DNA of 64,000 nucleotides from Harmonia axyridis (taxonomy: Eukaryota; Arthropoda; Insecta; Coleoptera; Coccinellidae). A model generated the notes under the pieces. It was not told the DNA's origin, did not search any database, and saw only the letters and a program-made list of their open reading frames with translations. Positions 1 through 12,034 of the stretch are shown in pieces. Each line of letters begins with the position of its first letter. The stretch's first letter is position 1. The translations under genes were made by a program, and so were the position numbers. The DNA is taken from NCBI RefSeq assembly GCF_914767665.1, contig NC_059501.1:68980798-69044797 (forward strand). Reading direction: 5' to 3'.

Positions 1-3000
1 TTGTTTTCCACCATCGAATGATTTGGAATTCTAGGAATTTTTTTCTTTGTGAGCTTTGCACTTTTCACGAGGTCTTCAACCAGCTTACTATCCTTGTCAT
101 GCTAGCCTCTAATTTCCAAGCTCATTACACCTGTTCCCTTGCCTCAAAGCTATGTGGTAGTTTGAGTATCTATCTATAAGGATACATTTTGAGCCTTGTA
201 AGACGTGAAATATCATGTATAACGATACGTCAGAATGAAAAAAATTAGCGTTATTTTCGAAAACATTTTATGAAACCGTTTTCAAGCCATTCAAACTGAA
301 TTATTGAAACATGTTTCCATTCTAATTGGCATTTCACCTTATCCTCCTGTAGGAATTCACCTGAAAACTTGGAATATCTGGGAAAATAATTTAATGTGAG
401 ATTGTGAGATGATTTTGTGTTTCTTTCAAGATGGGCATCCTTTCCTCTTGAAGATTCCGAAGAGACTGGCATATTGTGCCATTGGTCTGTCTTATGTATA
501 TTCTTCTGCTATTATCACGTAAATGCATACTAGCCCAAAGCCATTCGACGTGATTCTATCAATCCATATGCCGGCATGAAATTAAAATAAAGAAAAAAAA
601 AGAAATTTTTGCACCCAAAAACTTAATCAAGTCAATTTTTTCACTTATGCTGGTTTGATTTAACAAGGACGAAATGATGATTTCGTGAAAGTTGTAGAAG
701 CGTATTTTGCAAAAATTCCACATTCTTATTTCAGGCATAGAATTCAATAAATTCATGAATTGGAACAGCGTTAAAAGTGTATTGATGTCCAGGGAAACTA
801 TACTGAACAATAAAATTGTGTTATTCTTATCGAATCGCGAAATTTATTGAACATCCTAGAACAGATTGCTTTATTATTTCGTCACTATATCTGTAATACA
901 TTCTGAAGGCTTTCACGGAAGTTATTCAACAGAATTGAAAAATTCCGAGCATTTTAGCCGAGGTCTAATAGATATTTTTCCTGACGTTTCGTCTACTGGT
1001 TCCCATAATCATTCGCGAGTAATAGCTGAGAGAATTTCCGTCTTTGGAAATAAGATGTTGTGCACGTCAGTGAGAGCATGTTCGGCTAGTGCGAACTTAT
1101 CCATTTAGTTTAATCGTTCACACCGTTCGTGTTCCTGGAAGGATTTTTCCGATTTCTATAGGGCTAGCGCAACCGGGTGCACTAATCGGTAACGTATTTG
1201 AGAATTACAATGAGAAAAGAGAGATTGACTGGGCTCGCTCTATTGATTATTATGATAATATTAATATTATTTTATTGAATTGGATATTGAGAATGTATTC
1301 ATTAGATGTCCTAGATACATCTGAAAGGAAACCGATTATTTTAAATAATTCATTTTTATTATCTTCAGCATCTCCTTTCATTCTCAAAATAAAAAAATGA
1401 ATTTTCATATTAAATTTTTATACAACCTACAGCCTACCAATTCAAGCAGAATGTCGAAAACAAAAACTCAATAATTCGTGATCACAACATCAATGTAGTT
1501 GATAATTTGTTTGTCTAACAATTTCAAGCTGATCACTTCTTCAAAACCAGAGAATATTGAAAATTGAATAAAATATATCGGATCAAAATCAACAATATTA
1601 GAATACATTGATCATTATAGAAATTGCTTTATGGAAGTAAACATTAAATTGCGAAAAAGACCAAGTATGAATCTACTTAAATCTTCTCAGATGATGCTTT
1701 TAAGGTTCATATAATATTTTTTGATAGAATGTTATCAATACTATTTTGAACAAGCGTTCAAAATCTCCTGACTTTACATTAGTACTTTACTAAATTGTTT
1801 TTATATTGGCGTGTATTATATAATTGCTGTTTTAAGTGATTGGAAATTTTGGTACCTTGGAAGCAATAATAAACGAGAAGAAAAATATAAAAGCAGTGAT
1901 TTGCATTCAGCAACTTTTTAGCTTTCGTTCACTTAATCACCACAGAAACTGTAAAAAGGTGTATGCGATCTCCAAGGGTGGAATCTCCTGACATCACATC
2001 AGCACCTTTCTATCTATTACAACGGAATCTTCGAAAGTAATTTCCTCCCATGTCAGATGAATTGAACTGAAACTTTGTACACATATCTGAGACATAGATG
2101 ATAACACAATAGATAATATGATTTTCGCCCATTATCCGGAACAGAATAATCAGGATTAACGATATGAGGTACTAAGTTTCTAAATCAGAAATGAAGCGAT
2201 GCCGCAAAATGGCGAAGGAGACGGGCATACAGTCTATTATTAATTAATACACCGTCTGATGCGCCCCTAACAGCAGCCGCCTCGGGGTCAGAAAAAAATG
2301 AAAGAGATAAGTCAAATGTGTAATGAGAATGACTCTGTTTGATATTGTCCTATAAAAAGTAAGTCATGTTATGGTTGAGATGTCTGACTTTGCGCCAATT
2401 AATTGAAATAGTTATATGACATATCTCTTTGATATTATTTACTTGTCTAGAAATACAGTTCCAAATCGACAATTGAGAACCAAATAAAAAAAAAACAAAT
2501 CAGAAAAAGTTGTAGAAATTGAGTAAACTGAATAACTACATTAAGAAACAGACAGACGTACGTTTCGGAATTTTCTTATTTTTCGATATTTCATCCGTCT
2601 TGCATTTTAGGAACCGTGGGCAACTGGTAGTCATAGATAATCTTCTATTCTGTGAAATATGAATTCAAATCAACATTAACAATTGAAAATGCAATGTTAG
2701 AGAATTTAATTTCACCCTTTGGTTGATGTTGTCTAATCGATAATGTTGGTAATCGATAAATGATAACTTTATAAATTGAAATAGAGCTGAAAGCTGAAAT
2801 ACATAAAGGTTGCGTATAGGGAGGAGCATATCTCTGCACACCAGAATCTCAGATTCTATGACAAGTATAAAAAAAAAATTCAATTTCAAACGAGAAAAAA
2901 AAAACATATATATACGTATATAGTTGTATAACGGTTAAGTGCTTGAATTTTCGATATCTTTTTCGACACGATGAGTATACTAAGGATATATTTGAGGTAC

Positions 3001-4105
3001 ATTCTCGAACACCCTGTTTTTTATTGAATTTTCAGATTCATCATCATAATCATTTTCATCATTCTCAGCTAATTTTCAGATTACGTGGAAAAAATGAACC
3101 CATGTTTGTTCCAAGTTTCACAATGCTTCAAACTATGAAAAAAATTGTCTTACTTGACTTTACTCTATTGCGTATTATGAATGAAACAATTAATTGATGA
3201 CCTATTCAAATATTGATATCAGGCTCATTTCTGTATTTTTTTAATAGCAAAGTTTATTATCTTCGACAAATTTTCTACCAGATGAGAAAATGAAATGTAG
3301 GATATGCCATTTGGAATAAGCCTGAATCAGGCTGCCTGATATTAACGTTTGAATGAGTCATCAATGAATTGTCTCATTTTGAACATTCTGAATGACTATC
3401 AAAAACTCAGTCCTAACTGTTCTAGCCTCAATTCTTCTAGTTATCAGTTTCAGGATATCATTAAAATAAAACAATTATTTTAAGCGAATGAACCTTCTAA
3501 CAACTCGGGTTCGTTTATTTCATGCAATCTGAAAATGCTATAAAAAATATTTTTTTGTATAGCCTTTGTATTTTCAAATAATATGAGAATGTAGCTCTAA
3601 TAGAGCCAAGTGATGATCTGACGAAAAAAAGTGGAACATCCTGTGTATCCTATGCTATATGCAAAGAAAATGAAATAAAAACATTAAGAAATAAAGAAAT
3701 GAAACACAACTATTAAAAAATAAGGAAAAAAAACCATTTTCATTGGTAGTTGTCATTGATGCCTGTGAGACGATTTATCTGGATTATTGGGACATTAATG
3801 ACAATAGTTGATGATTTATCGCAACATTAGATCTGCTCATCTACTTGACAAGGTTTCCCTCAATTTTCTGTATCAAGCACAATATGGTTTCCTTCTTTTT
3901 CTTCTCATATTTTCCGTTTTCATGAAAGTATGCGTTCATTCCTTTGGCTACATTTTCTAAACTGAGTCATTATTCAGTTGTCACTATTGAGCTCACGTAC
4001 GACTTCTACGAGTTTCAGCCTGTCCGTACAGAACTGTGAACCACATAATACATATCTCAGGGGATATATATCGCATTTGATTAACGGTAAATTACTCGTG
4101 TGCTG

Positions 4106-4127
4106 TACATATCCCCGGGGATATGTA
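4106..4127. repeat. 22-bp perfect palindrome
   Basis: Two 11-base arms, TACATATCCCC and GGGGATATGTA, meet with no spacer. Similar sequences ATTACTCGTGTG and ATTACTCGTATG lie just outside on the left and right as direct repeats. A related TACATATCTC...GGGGATAT string occurs about 60 bases upstream. No function can be assigned. Confidence 0.8.
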
Positions 4128-5196
4128 TTACTCGTATGTGATGCATACTAAAAGATTTTACAAGAAATTCTGAACAAAATGCTATTTGAAAAATTTCAAT
4201 ATGTTGAAAAAAACAAGAATTTTGTAGCTCTTGCTATCTCAAGATAGCAATTTATGGTGAAATTGGTTGTGTCAATTCTGGAAATTTAATAGTAGAAGCC
4301 GGAAGTATGGTTTATATTTGAGACGTGAAAAATATTCATTATTTTGTAATTGGTAGTTGAAAGAGTATATTCAAACTATTAATTACTGAAACAAGTTATA
4401 ATCAATCGCAAGATAGATTAATTCAAAATTGGCTGCCTAACCGTTAGGTTTCTCTGTGTTACACCTGAATTATAATAATATATTCATTTGAATAAGAAAT
4501 AATCTGAGAAGTTTCGCCCAAGCCTTGGAGATTCGGAATAAAAAACATCAAACTAACACACATTGCGGACGAAACCTTCAACTTCAACCGAGATAATTCG
4601 ATGTAGAAGTGTCTATAAGCTGCTATCATTTTTTATGATATTATTTCGGCTGAGAGATTTTTGGAATCAGATTCAAGTTGTAAAGTGTTCAACTGATGAA
4701 GGTGCAGTTATGAAAGCACAATTACCAATCCCAAATTGGTCGAGAAACTTCTGGCACTGGGGAATTCTGAGCCTATAAATGCCTCCACGAAAAGTTTATT
4801 CGAAAATTTAGAACTTTTCGTATAAAATTTTCGGGGAAAATATTTATGAGACTTACAACTGCCTCCTTTTATTCAGGACCGCGAATTTTCATTGTGAATG
4901 ATCAACGGCTGCATTTTATGAGTTCATGGTCTTAGAGGCTGGATTTTATTGATGGTATATGCTGTCGGAATATTGAATAGAAAAAAATAATAGTTTCGGT
5001 ATATTAAAGGTATTAATTTTGAGCCTGAGACTGCGTCCATGTAAAAGACCCTCGTTTAGTGGTAGGGATTAGCCTGTTTTTACAGATACAGCCAAAAATA
5101 ATTTAAAAAAAATACTATTTATGTTCTGTTGCTGATTGGGGCTCGAATTTCCAGCATTCAACATAGGAGTAGACGTACTCTTATATCTACATAAAG

Positions 5197-5250
5197 TTCT
5201 GTGGATTCCTAGGGTGCAATTGGAGCATGAACACCCTAGAAACCACAGAA
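5197..5250. repeat. Hairpin-forming inverted repeat
   Basis: The left arm TTCTGTGGATTCCTAGGGTG pairs with the right arm CACCCTAGAAACCACAGAA (one mismatch and a one-base bulge), leaving a 15-base loop. It may be a remnant of a small inverted-repeat transposon; it is not coding. Confidence 0.7.
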
Positions 5251-5690
5251 TAGTATATGTAACAGTTGAAACCGGTTTTTAGAATGTACGCGTATTTCTT
5301 AGTGTACTTAATGACTTCGTTATAATTAGAAATAACAGTTAAATCTGGAATTTACCACTGATATATTTGATTTTTAGTCAGTTGTCAGATCGAGCTATAG
5401 TTAAAACTAGCACTAAAAAAAACTAATTTTAGATTGATTACCGACACCAGTGAATCGAATCTTATCGTTTAAAACATTCCTTAGTTCATAAAATGTTTCA
5501 CGAAAAAAAATATTAGTTTTTTCATAATGAATGTTTACAAATTTGTAATCCTTAATTATCGATGATATTTTGGGAGAAATGAATAATCAACCATTGGAAT
5601 TTTTTTTAATTTGCGATATACGAACTTAATAGCTTAATAGCCTCGTATATCGATCTAATCGAGTATCATTTTGTGGTGTGATCAACTCAC

Positions 5691-5916
5691 CTATAACTAT
5701 CCAGATGACTATGCAATTTCCACCACATGCTACTATGATCATGATAGCGAACACTGAAGTCCAGGCACTTTTGATCCACCACGACATCCCGCTATTGTCT
5801 TTACTGTTGATTATTGTAGCTAAAGTTGGCATTGCGGTTGACATGGTGTGTGGAAGTATCGTCTGAAGGGGCCCATAATCTATTCCTTCGAAGGTCTCAT
5901 TGGATCTCACGAAAGC
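5691..5916 (-). CDS. Tachykinin/natalisin-type neuropeptide GPCR, exon with first membrane helix (partial)
   Basis: This 226-base exon encodes 75 residues plus one base of the next codon. The 5' edge is a good acceptor (pyrimidine-rich tract then TTTTCAG, phase 0) and the 3' edge a good donor (ATAG|GTGAGT, phase 1). Residues 1-50 read as an extracellular N-terminus with one N-glycosylation sequon (NET at 6-8). Residues 51-75 form a hydrophobic helix with GGN and then IVIWIVI, matching the helix-1 signature of insect tachykinin-family receptors. A donor right after this helix, with the next codon starting in G, slightly favours the TkR86C/natalisin-receptor branch over TkR99D; that choice is inference. 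Such receptors sit in the plasma membrane and couple neuropeptide binding to G proteins. The frame is also open upstream to an ATG at 5994, an alternative if this is the first coding exon. Other exons were not found. Confidence 0.72.
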
Positions 5917-7429
5917 CTGAAAATGGATAGATAGAACTAGAAAACGAATTATGAGCAATAAACTAAAACAGCGAGGGAATATTTGATTGTACAAGATTTA
6001 TTTATGAGAGAGAATGAGGAAATATTCCATCTCGAATGGGTTGATATTTAAGTTGAAACTTTCCATAAGGGAAGGAAGGGTAGTTTGAAACAATTTGATT
6101 TTTGAATCTCGATGAATTATTTCAGACGAAAGTTTCAGTCCGCTTTCTACATAATTGATTGGATTAAGAATTTATCTATTGCAGGGAGATGTTTCTGTTG
6201 AATTGCTAGGTTTTCATTTATTCTTTTTGTTAACTTTCTTGTTTTCAAGAACACTCTCATACTTTTCTGAAGGAGAATATTAGATTATTCGAGGAAACTG
6301 CGATTATATTTGTGTTTTGCAGTATATGATTCAGTTCTTGATCATACTAAATTATAACACCGTATCAACTTTTCTCAGAATCTATAACACTAATTTTTTT
6401 GATAAGTGGAAAACTTCGGTATACTAGGTTTCTGAATGAGTTGGAATGATGGGAAACTTCAAATGCTTTCTCATTACAATTACACGATCTGTGAATGAAT
6501 TCACTGTATGTTTTAAATAATATCCCACAGGTGGTGTTTGATGAGATAAAAATACAGTTTACCACTTTCACATTCAATAGGACTATTTGTTCATTTAGTT
6601 CACAACACTAATATATCTAATCTTAAATGCATTGAAGACTAGCTCCATGAAGATGATGCTTCAAGTTTCAGGATTCTTCCAAAGAGATCTCAACTGCCAT
6701 CTTTTGATATTGAAATTTTTAATAATTTGTTCTAAAACTTCTAAACATGTTTTCGATAGTTCAAAATCCGTTTCATATGTTTTCTGGTGCTATTTTGGAA
6801 ATGGCTAACTTATAGCCTCACCTGTTGTTTTTTCCAATGTCCATTTAGAATTGAAATATTTTTTTTCGAATGAATCAATAAAAAGTGAAACTTGGAATCA
6901 GGCGATTTCAGATCACATATTTGAATATGTATAGCTATATATGAGATGTGATTTATCATTACGTCCTTTAGTTTATCAATACGAGGGTTCTAATGATATG
7001 ATTGTCTGAAAATAAATTCTTCATAAACATTCAAGACTCTATATTTGAAATATCCGGACAAAACATCCACAAATGAAAATATTTATTGGTAATTTTTTTC
7101 CATACTTGTTCGAGTTTGATCTGAAAAAGTGACTTTATTCATAAGGTTCTTGTGATGTAATTAACATGAAAATTTTCACCTAATTAGCAAGAAATCTTTA
7201 TTGTGAAGAGCCTTCCCAATAAGAGGTTTCATTCGATATTAAAACACGAGTATATTTTCAGTTATAATATCACAATAACATAGACAATATTCGATTATAC
7301 AACGATTCAGGAGACGTAGTACGCGAAACATCACGAAAGCGCAGCTCAAGTGGTGTTTAATCAATGTATGTTTATTTCATTAAAAAGAAGAAAGTATGCC
7401 ATGAACAATGAAAAAGTATATCATCCAAT
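5917..7429. other. Non-coding stretch upstream of the receptor exon
   Basis: AT-rich, with no coding signature and no recognised repeat ends. Probably intron or 5' flank of the minus-strand receptor gene. Confidence 0.55.
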
Positions 7430-7975
7430 CTACCGGTGAAGCACCATATCCTTCCTATAAATTTACCTTGACGAATTCACTCATTTGCAGCTGTATGTCC
7501 TAGATGAGTTCACAGACCATTTTTAATATATTGAAAATGGAGCATTGGCATATACCTTATCTTTCATGTGGCTCTAGAGAAATAGTTCTGAAGGTGTTGA
7601 ATAACAAGATCTTGATGGCCAATTGTGACCACATCTTCGATAGTTTCTTTGCTTGAGTGGCTCGTTTCGCCGTCTTGTTGAAAATAAACTCGTCCACATC
7701 AATATCTTCCAATTCCAGCCATAAAAATATCATTAATTTTTGCCTCATTCAAATGATGGACCAGTAATCGACAATCCTGGGTTTTTGCCAACACAATGGG
7801 CTACAGCAGCAATATTCTCAGTTATTCTTGAGCGAAACACACTGTTTCGATTCTGCAGATCACTAACTTGTTCCAACTGCTCAATTTTTTTCGAAATGAA
7901 GGAAAGGACGTTTTTAACTCTTCAATATGTTACTATCATACTAGTATTTTTTCAAGCCACACTTCTAAGGCATAG
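7430..7975 (-). pseudogene. Mariner-like transposase relic (VNKQN-type family)
   Basis: On the minus strand, broken frames resemble parts of the insect mariner-like transposases also seen at 26482-27360 and 14390-15310. A fragment with LELEDIDVDEFIF followed by an S-S-K-E-T-I-E-D stretch corresponds to the region around the second catalytic Asp (family pattern FQQDGAxxH). Upstream of it (higher coordinates) lies a scrap like the ENIA/HTH region, ending in VLAKTQ. Several frameshifts and stops interrupt it and no terminal repeats are clear. It is an old dead copy. The family normally encodes a DDE endonuclease of about 340 residues that cuts and pastes its own element at TA sites. The assignment rests on pattern similarity with the better copies in this window. 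Confidence 0.5.
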
Positions 7976-8922
7976 TTGACATTTTTATTTTTTGTTCTCC
8001 AGTCCTGAAGTGCATCGAATAGTATTAAGCCAAGTGACTATAGATCTTTGTAATGCCTCAGTGGATTAATCGTAAGTCCCCCTTTAATATTCAGGTTTAT
8101 ATCTACCTGGTGTATTATTGTAGTATTTCATCAAGAACCTGTAGTCTCATGCTACGGTCAAAAGACTCAAATTGAAGCACATCTGATATATTGTACCGAT
8201 CTAAATTAATATGAATCTATCTATAGAGTGAGACTCAGACATGGTCTGATCACATTGAACATTCCAGAACGTTTTGGAGAGAGCAGAACAGGTTGCATAT
8301 GCTTGTATAAACGATCTACATTCGAATTCTCCAAACTCGAATCGAGTTTGTGTTAATGTTAAACCCGTAGTTTCGAATTCACGTAGTCAATTATATATTT
8401 ATTGAACTGCTAAAACTCATTTCACGTTTATAAATTGTAATGAGAACAATACTTTTCTTCGCAAAACCGTTGGTTTATAGTACACAAACCTGACAACCAA
8501 TACACAGTTTACTCTTGTGAATGACGTGATAGTTGTTTGAATCTCACTTATATTCTTTTCTAATATCAAACAGTATTGGCTCCGCTATGACTAGTTTTTG
8601 AGACACAGTGCAATATGTTTAGAAGGGCGTCGGATTTTAAAAAAGTTGTCAAAAAGTTGTATACAATGAAAATTTCATGTAAAGTAACGATAAGAGGTAC
8701 ATTGGCGTTGACTTATTGTTATTTTTTCATCGTACCATGAAAAACTCTGTTCAGGATGTCCCAAATTCGATGCTCACTGAGAGAACTATAAGACTCTGAG
8801 AACAAATCTTCAAAGACCTTCTATCTCTTTTTTCGAAATAATAAGAAAGCAGATTTTAGTTATCTTGATTCGATCTCGAGTTACAGGGAGTTTCTTGATG
8901 ATTTTTAAATATGTACAATGTA
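7976..8922. other. Non-coding; possible MITE end
   Basis: No coding signature. A TCAGGATGTCCCAAA motif near 8751 resembles the CAGGGTGTCCC ends common on insect mariner-type MITEs, and a CACCCTGTA motif lies at 11168-11176 beyond the palindrome. FB-A may therefore sit inside an older MITE; this is suggestive only. Confidence 0.35.
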
Positions 8923-10845
8923 CAGGGTGGGCAAATAAGCGAGGTAAGCGGCTATATCTCAGGATCCACTAATCGTAGAGACTTGCGGTAAAAATTTTTA
9001 CCACTAAAGTGTACAAGAAAACACACTGAAAATTGTTTCGAAGTTAATACCTGTACCGCTAGGGGGCGTAATAGCTATCATTGAGTAGAAAAATGAATTT
9101 GACTCGAATATTTCCCTCCTGTCAAAAATTCTATGTATCTGGAGAACAATTATCGAAAATTACAGCGATAATTGCATTGTAGGAAGCGAAACTGCACTGC
9201 GATAATTGTTCTGTTCATAGATGCTTAGTTTCTATGCATCTAACACAGTTCGAATCTATGGCAATTCCATTCTAAATCAGTTTGACAGGTAATGTAACAG
9301 TTTATTCGGGAAATATTCCCCCGAATTACACTCGTGCATCAAAATTACCGGATAATTTCGCATTCCAGCGTGTTTTCTTTGAAAAACTGCATTCGGTCAT
9401 TTTCATTTTTGGAGAAAGAGCCCTCCACCTTCGGTGTCGGGCTCTTTCTCCAAAAATGAAAATGAACTCATGCAGTTTTTATGACAACACGCTGTCATGC
9501 AAAATTATCGGTAATTTTGATGCACTTGTGCAATTACCTACGAAAATGTTTCACATGAAGTTGAAGAAAAAATATCATCACTGTAATCCTTGGAAAATTC
9601 TATATCTTTTTGAATTGTCACTTTTGATTTTACGACATCAAATAAGGGAAGGGGGAAGGGAAAAATCTGTCTGATTGAAATGTCTGTAACTTCAGTCTGG
9701 CTCAACATTTTTGAGCAAATTATATCTCGTCTGAAAGATAATATTATGTTGATTGAGGACAAAAAATATTCATGATAAATATGATTTTGCTGCTTTCTAT
9801 AGGGGGCGCTAAGACAGAAGTTCATTGTTATGTTCATTTTACTCCGAAATTTCAAATGTAATGATAGAATTTTCTCAACAGAAACAGAAATTCCATCAAA
9901 TTTGCATGAAAAAACCTGCAGGTCGCAAAGCGATAGTTTCAGGCGTTCTGAAGTTATGGCCGAAAGAATATATTCTTCAACTGATGCACTACGAAAAACC
10001 AAATTGTGTCTTTAAGTTCTGACAGAAACAGAAATCCCATCAAATTTGTATGAAAAACCTGGAGGTCGCAAAAGGGATAGCTTCAGGCGTTCTGGAGTTA
10101 TGTCCGAAAGAAGAACGCTTGAAGCTATCGCTTTGTGTCCTGCAGGTTTTTTCATACAAATTTAATGGGATTTCTGTTTCTGTCAGAACTTAAAGACACA
10201 ATTTGGTTTTTCGCAGTGCATCAGTTGAAGAATATATTCTTTCGGCCATAACTTCAGAACGCCTGAAACTATCGCTTTGCGACCTGCAGGTTTTTTCATG
10301 CAAATTTGATGGAATTTCTGTTTCTGTTGAGAAAATTCTATCATTACATCAGAAAATTCGGAGAAAAATGAACAAAACAATGAACTTCTGACTTAGCGCC
10401 CCCTATAGAAAGCAGCAAAATCAAATTTATAATGAATATTTTTTGTCCTCAATCAACAAAATATTATCTTTCAGACGAGATCTAATATGCTCAAAAATGT
10501 TGAGCCAAACTGAAGTTACAGGCATTTCAATCAGACAGATTTCTCCCTTCCCCTACCCTTATTTAATGTCGTAAAATCGAAAGTGACAATTCAAAAAGAT
10601 AGAGAATTGTCCAAGGATTACAGTGGTGATATTTTTTCTTCAACTTTATATGAAACATTTTCGAGTAAAATTCATTTTTCTACTCGACGATAGCTATTAC
10701 GCCCCCTAGCGGTACAGGTATGAACTTCAAAACAATTTTCAGTGTGTTTTCTTGTACATTTTAGTTGTAAAAATGTTTACCGCAAGTCTCTACGATTAGT
10801 GGATCCTGAGATATAGCCGCTTACCTCGCTTATTTGCCCACCCTG
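8923..10845. mobile_element. FB-A: giant palindromic (fold-back) element, 1923 bp, TA-flanked
   Basis: The element starts CAGGGTGGGC and ends GCCCACCCTG, with TA on each side (8921-8922 and 10846-10847). The right half is the reverse complement of the left half almost to the centre: arms of about 735 bases meet around a loop of only about 18 bases near 10093-10111. The left arm has gained about 433 bases (9108-9540) that the right arm lacks. Each arm also contains two diverged direct copies of a roughly 85-base block (starts near 9879 and 10022 in the left arm). Frames up to 154 codons appear in mirror-image pairs on both strands, as any palindrome would produce, and match no protein I recognise. 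The TA flanks and CAGGGTG ends suggest a non-autonomous Tc1/mariner element. Single-stranded forms would fold into a very long hairpin. Confidence 0.85.
9108..9540. mobile_element. Insertion in the left arm of FB-A, itself a fold-back
   Basis: Comparing the arms, left-arm sequence up to ...GACTCGA (9107) resumes at CGAAAATGTTTCAC (9541), while the right arm runs straight through. The extra DNA is flanked by the 3-base repeat CGA. It contains a nested palindrome at about 9334-9525 (GTGCATCAAAATTACCGG against its mirror near 9508-9525) whose centre is a hairpin with arms of TTGGAGAAAGAGCCC type near 9411-9453. No coding capacity is seen. Its family is unknown. Confidence 0.7.
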
Positions 10846-10847
10846 TA

Positions 10848-12031
10848 CATTGACAAAATAAATATGAGAAATTTTCGTTGCCTACTTTCGTTATAACTTT
10901 TCCCCCCTTTTAATATATTACCCTGTGTATCTCAAAAACTGGCCATAGCAATATTGTATTGTTTTATAATAGTGAACTCGAACGTAGAGTCACAAAGAAT
11001 TTCATTTCGAATAATATTTGACTTACCCCTTATCTATCAATAATTTTCAATGTAAACCAGTCGCAAATTATTAACTTAAGGGTAATATTTGTTACGCAAA
11101 AGTGTTTCATTCAAGAAGTTTTTCTATGAGAAATATTACTTCAAAGAAATGCTATTTTCCAACTTCGACACCCTGTATCTCGTGAACCAGTCATAGAATT
11201 TAGTTGGACTTTCTTGTTCAGAAGGTCATATTCTATAACATACAAAAAATTAGCCAGTGATAATTTTTCCATTAGACTGCTTCTTGGTCCTTTGGTTGTG
11301 GCTGGATCATTGATATAACATTTGTTGGATTGATTTTTGGAATTTTTTGCTGGCATTTTTTTCCATAAGGGATTAAAGCAATATAATGTGGCCGACAAGC
11401 ATTGTTGACACTTGATATCTGTCAGCGTCGTATTGTGCTATATTTGACTAATTACTTGAGTTGATTATCTTCGCAGAAATAATGATACCAATTAATAATA
11501 GACACCTTTCAGAGGTACTGAGGTGGCATGAGTCAACTTGAAAGCTGACATTTCGATACCATTCAGCATTTCAGGAACTTTCTCAATTAACAGGAATTAC
11601 TTCATCTGAATTTTCCGCAATTCGAAATGAGGGAAAATCAAATGTAATACTTCCAGAAAGGTCAAACGAATATTCATTCTGTAAATGAAATATGTCGTGT
11701 TTTATCCGTTAGAGTAATCATACTGTAAGGGATAATTGTTTCAGAGATTTTTGAATGAAGAGCTTATATGAATGTAGGCTTGTGAATATACTCACAAAAA
11801 CCAGCGTACTGAATTTGGAGGAATAATATAATACATAATTAATTCTTAGTTTTGAAACGGCTCCACAATAGCATGAACTATTTTTTTCTGGTTTGAAAAG
11901 TTTTTTAGGGAATCACTGACCTGAATTAAAGATCTTCAGAGCGCTAACGATTTAATATTCACCTCAATGTCCACTTTTATAGCGATATTTCAGTAATGAT
12001 CAATATACTTGGTGATTTACCGCGATGGTTC
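10848..12031. other. Non-coding stretch after FB-A
   Basis: AT-rich, with no coding signature. It has two degenerate CACCCTGTATCTC-like motifs (near 10930 and 11168), both followed by similar sequence, consistent with old MITE ends. Confidence 0.4.
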
Positions 12032-12034
12032 TTA

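Larger units (their letters stand above)
1..5690. other. AT-rich non-coding stretch
   Basis: No open frame here has recognisable protein content, and no RNA gene is visible. Short frames of up to about 100 codons are low-complexity and look like chance. Two small palindromes are listed separately. Because it lies downstream of a minus-strand receptor exon, the stretch is probably intron or flank of that gene. I looked for a second exon carrying the usual sequence after the first membrane helix (an MRTVTNYF-like motif) and did not find one. Confidence 0.6.

Noticed and set aside
1089..1400. 103-codon plus-strand frame
   Set aside because: Low-complexity sequence rich in Ile and Asn from AT-rich DNA; no domain and no neighbouring exon.
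5050..5110. tRNA-like A-box string (CTCGTTTAGTGGTAGGGATT)
   Set aside because: There is no B-box (GGTTCRANNCC), no acceptor-stem pairing and no anticodon arm, so it is neither a tRNA nor a clear SINE.
9538..10002. 154-codon minus-strand frame in FB-A, with mirrored copies near 10203-10391 and near-identical 65-codon frames on opposite strands at 9825-10022 and 10183-10380
   Set aside because: Any open frame in one arm of a palindrome appears again in the other. The translation has no recognisable domain, and the two arms do not conserve a frame beyond what nucleotide identity predicts.
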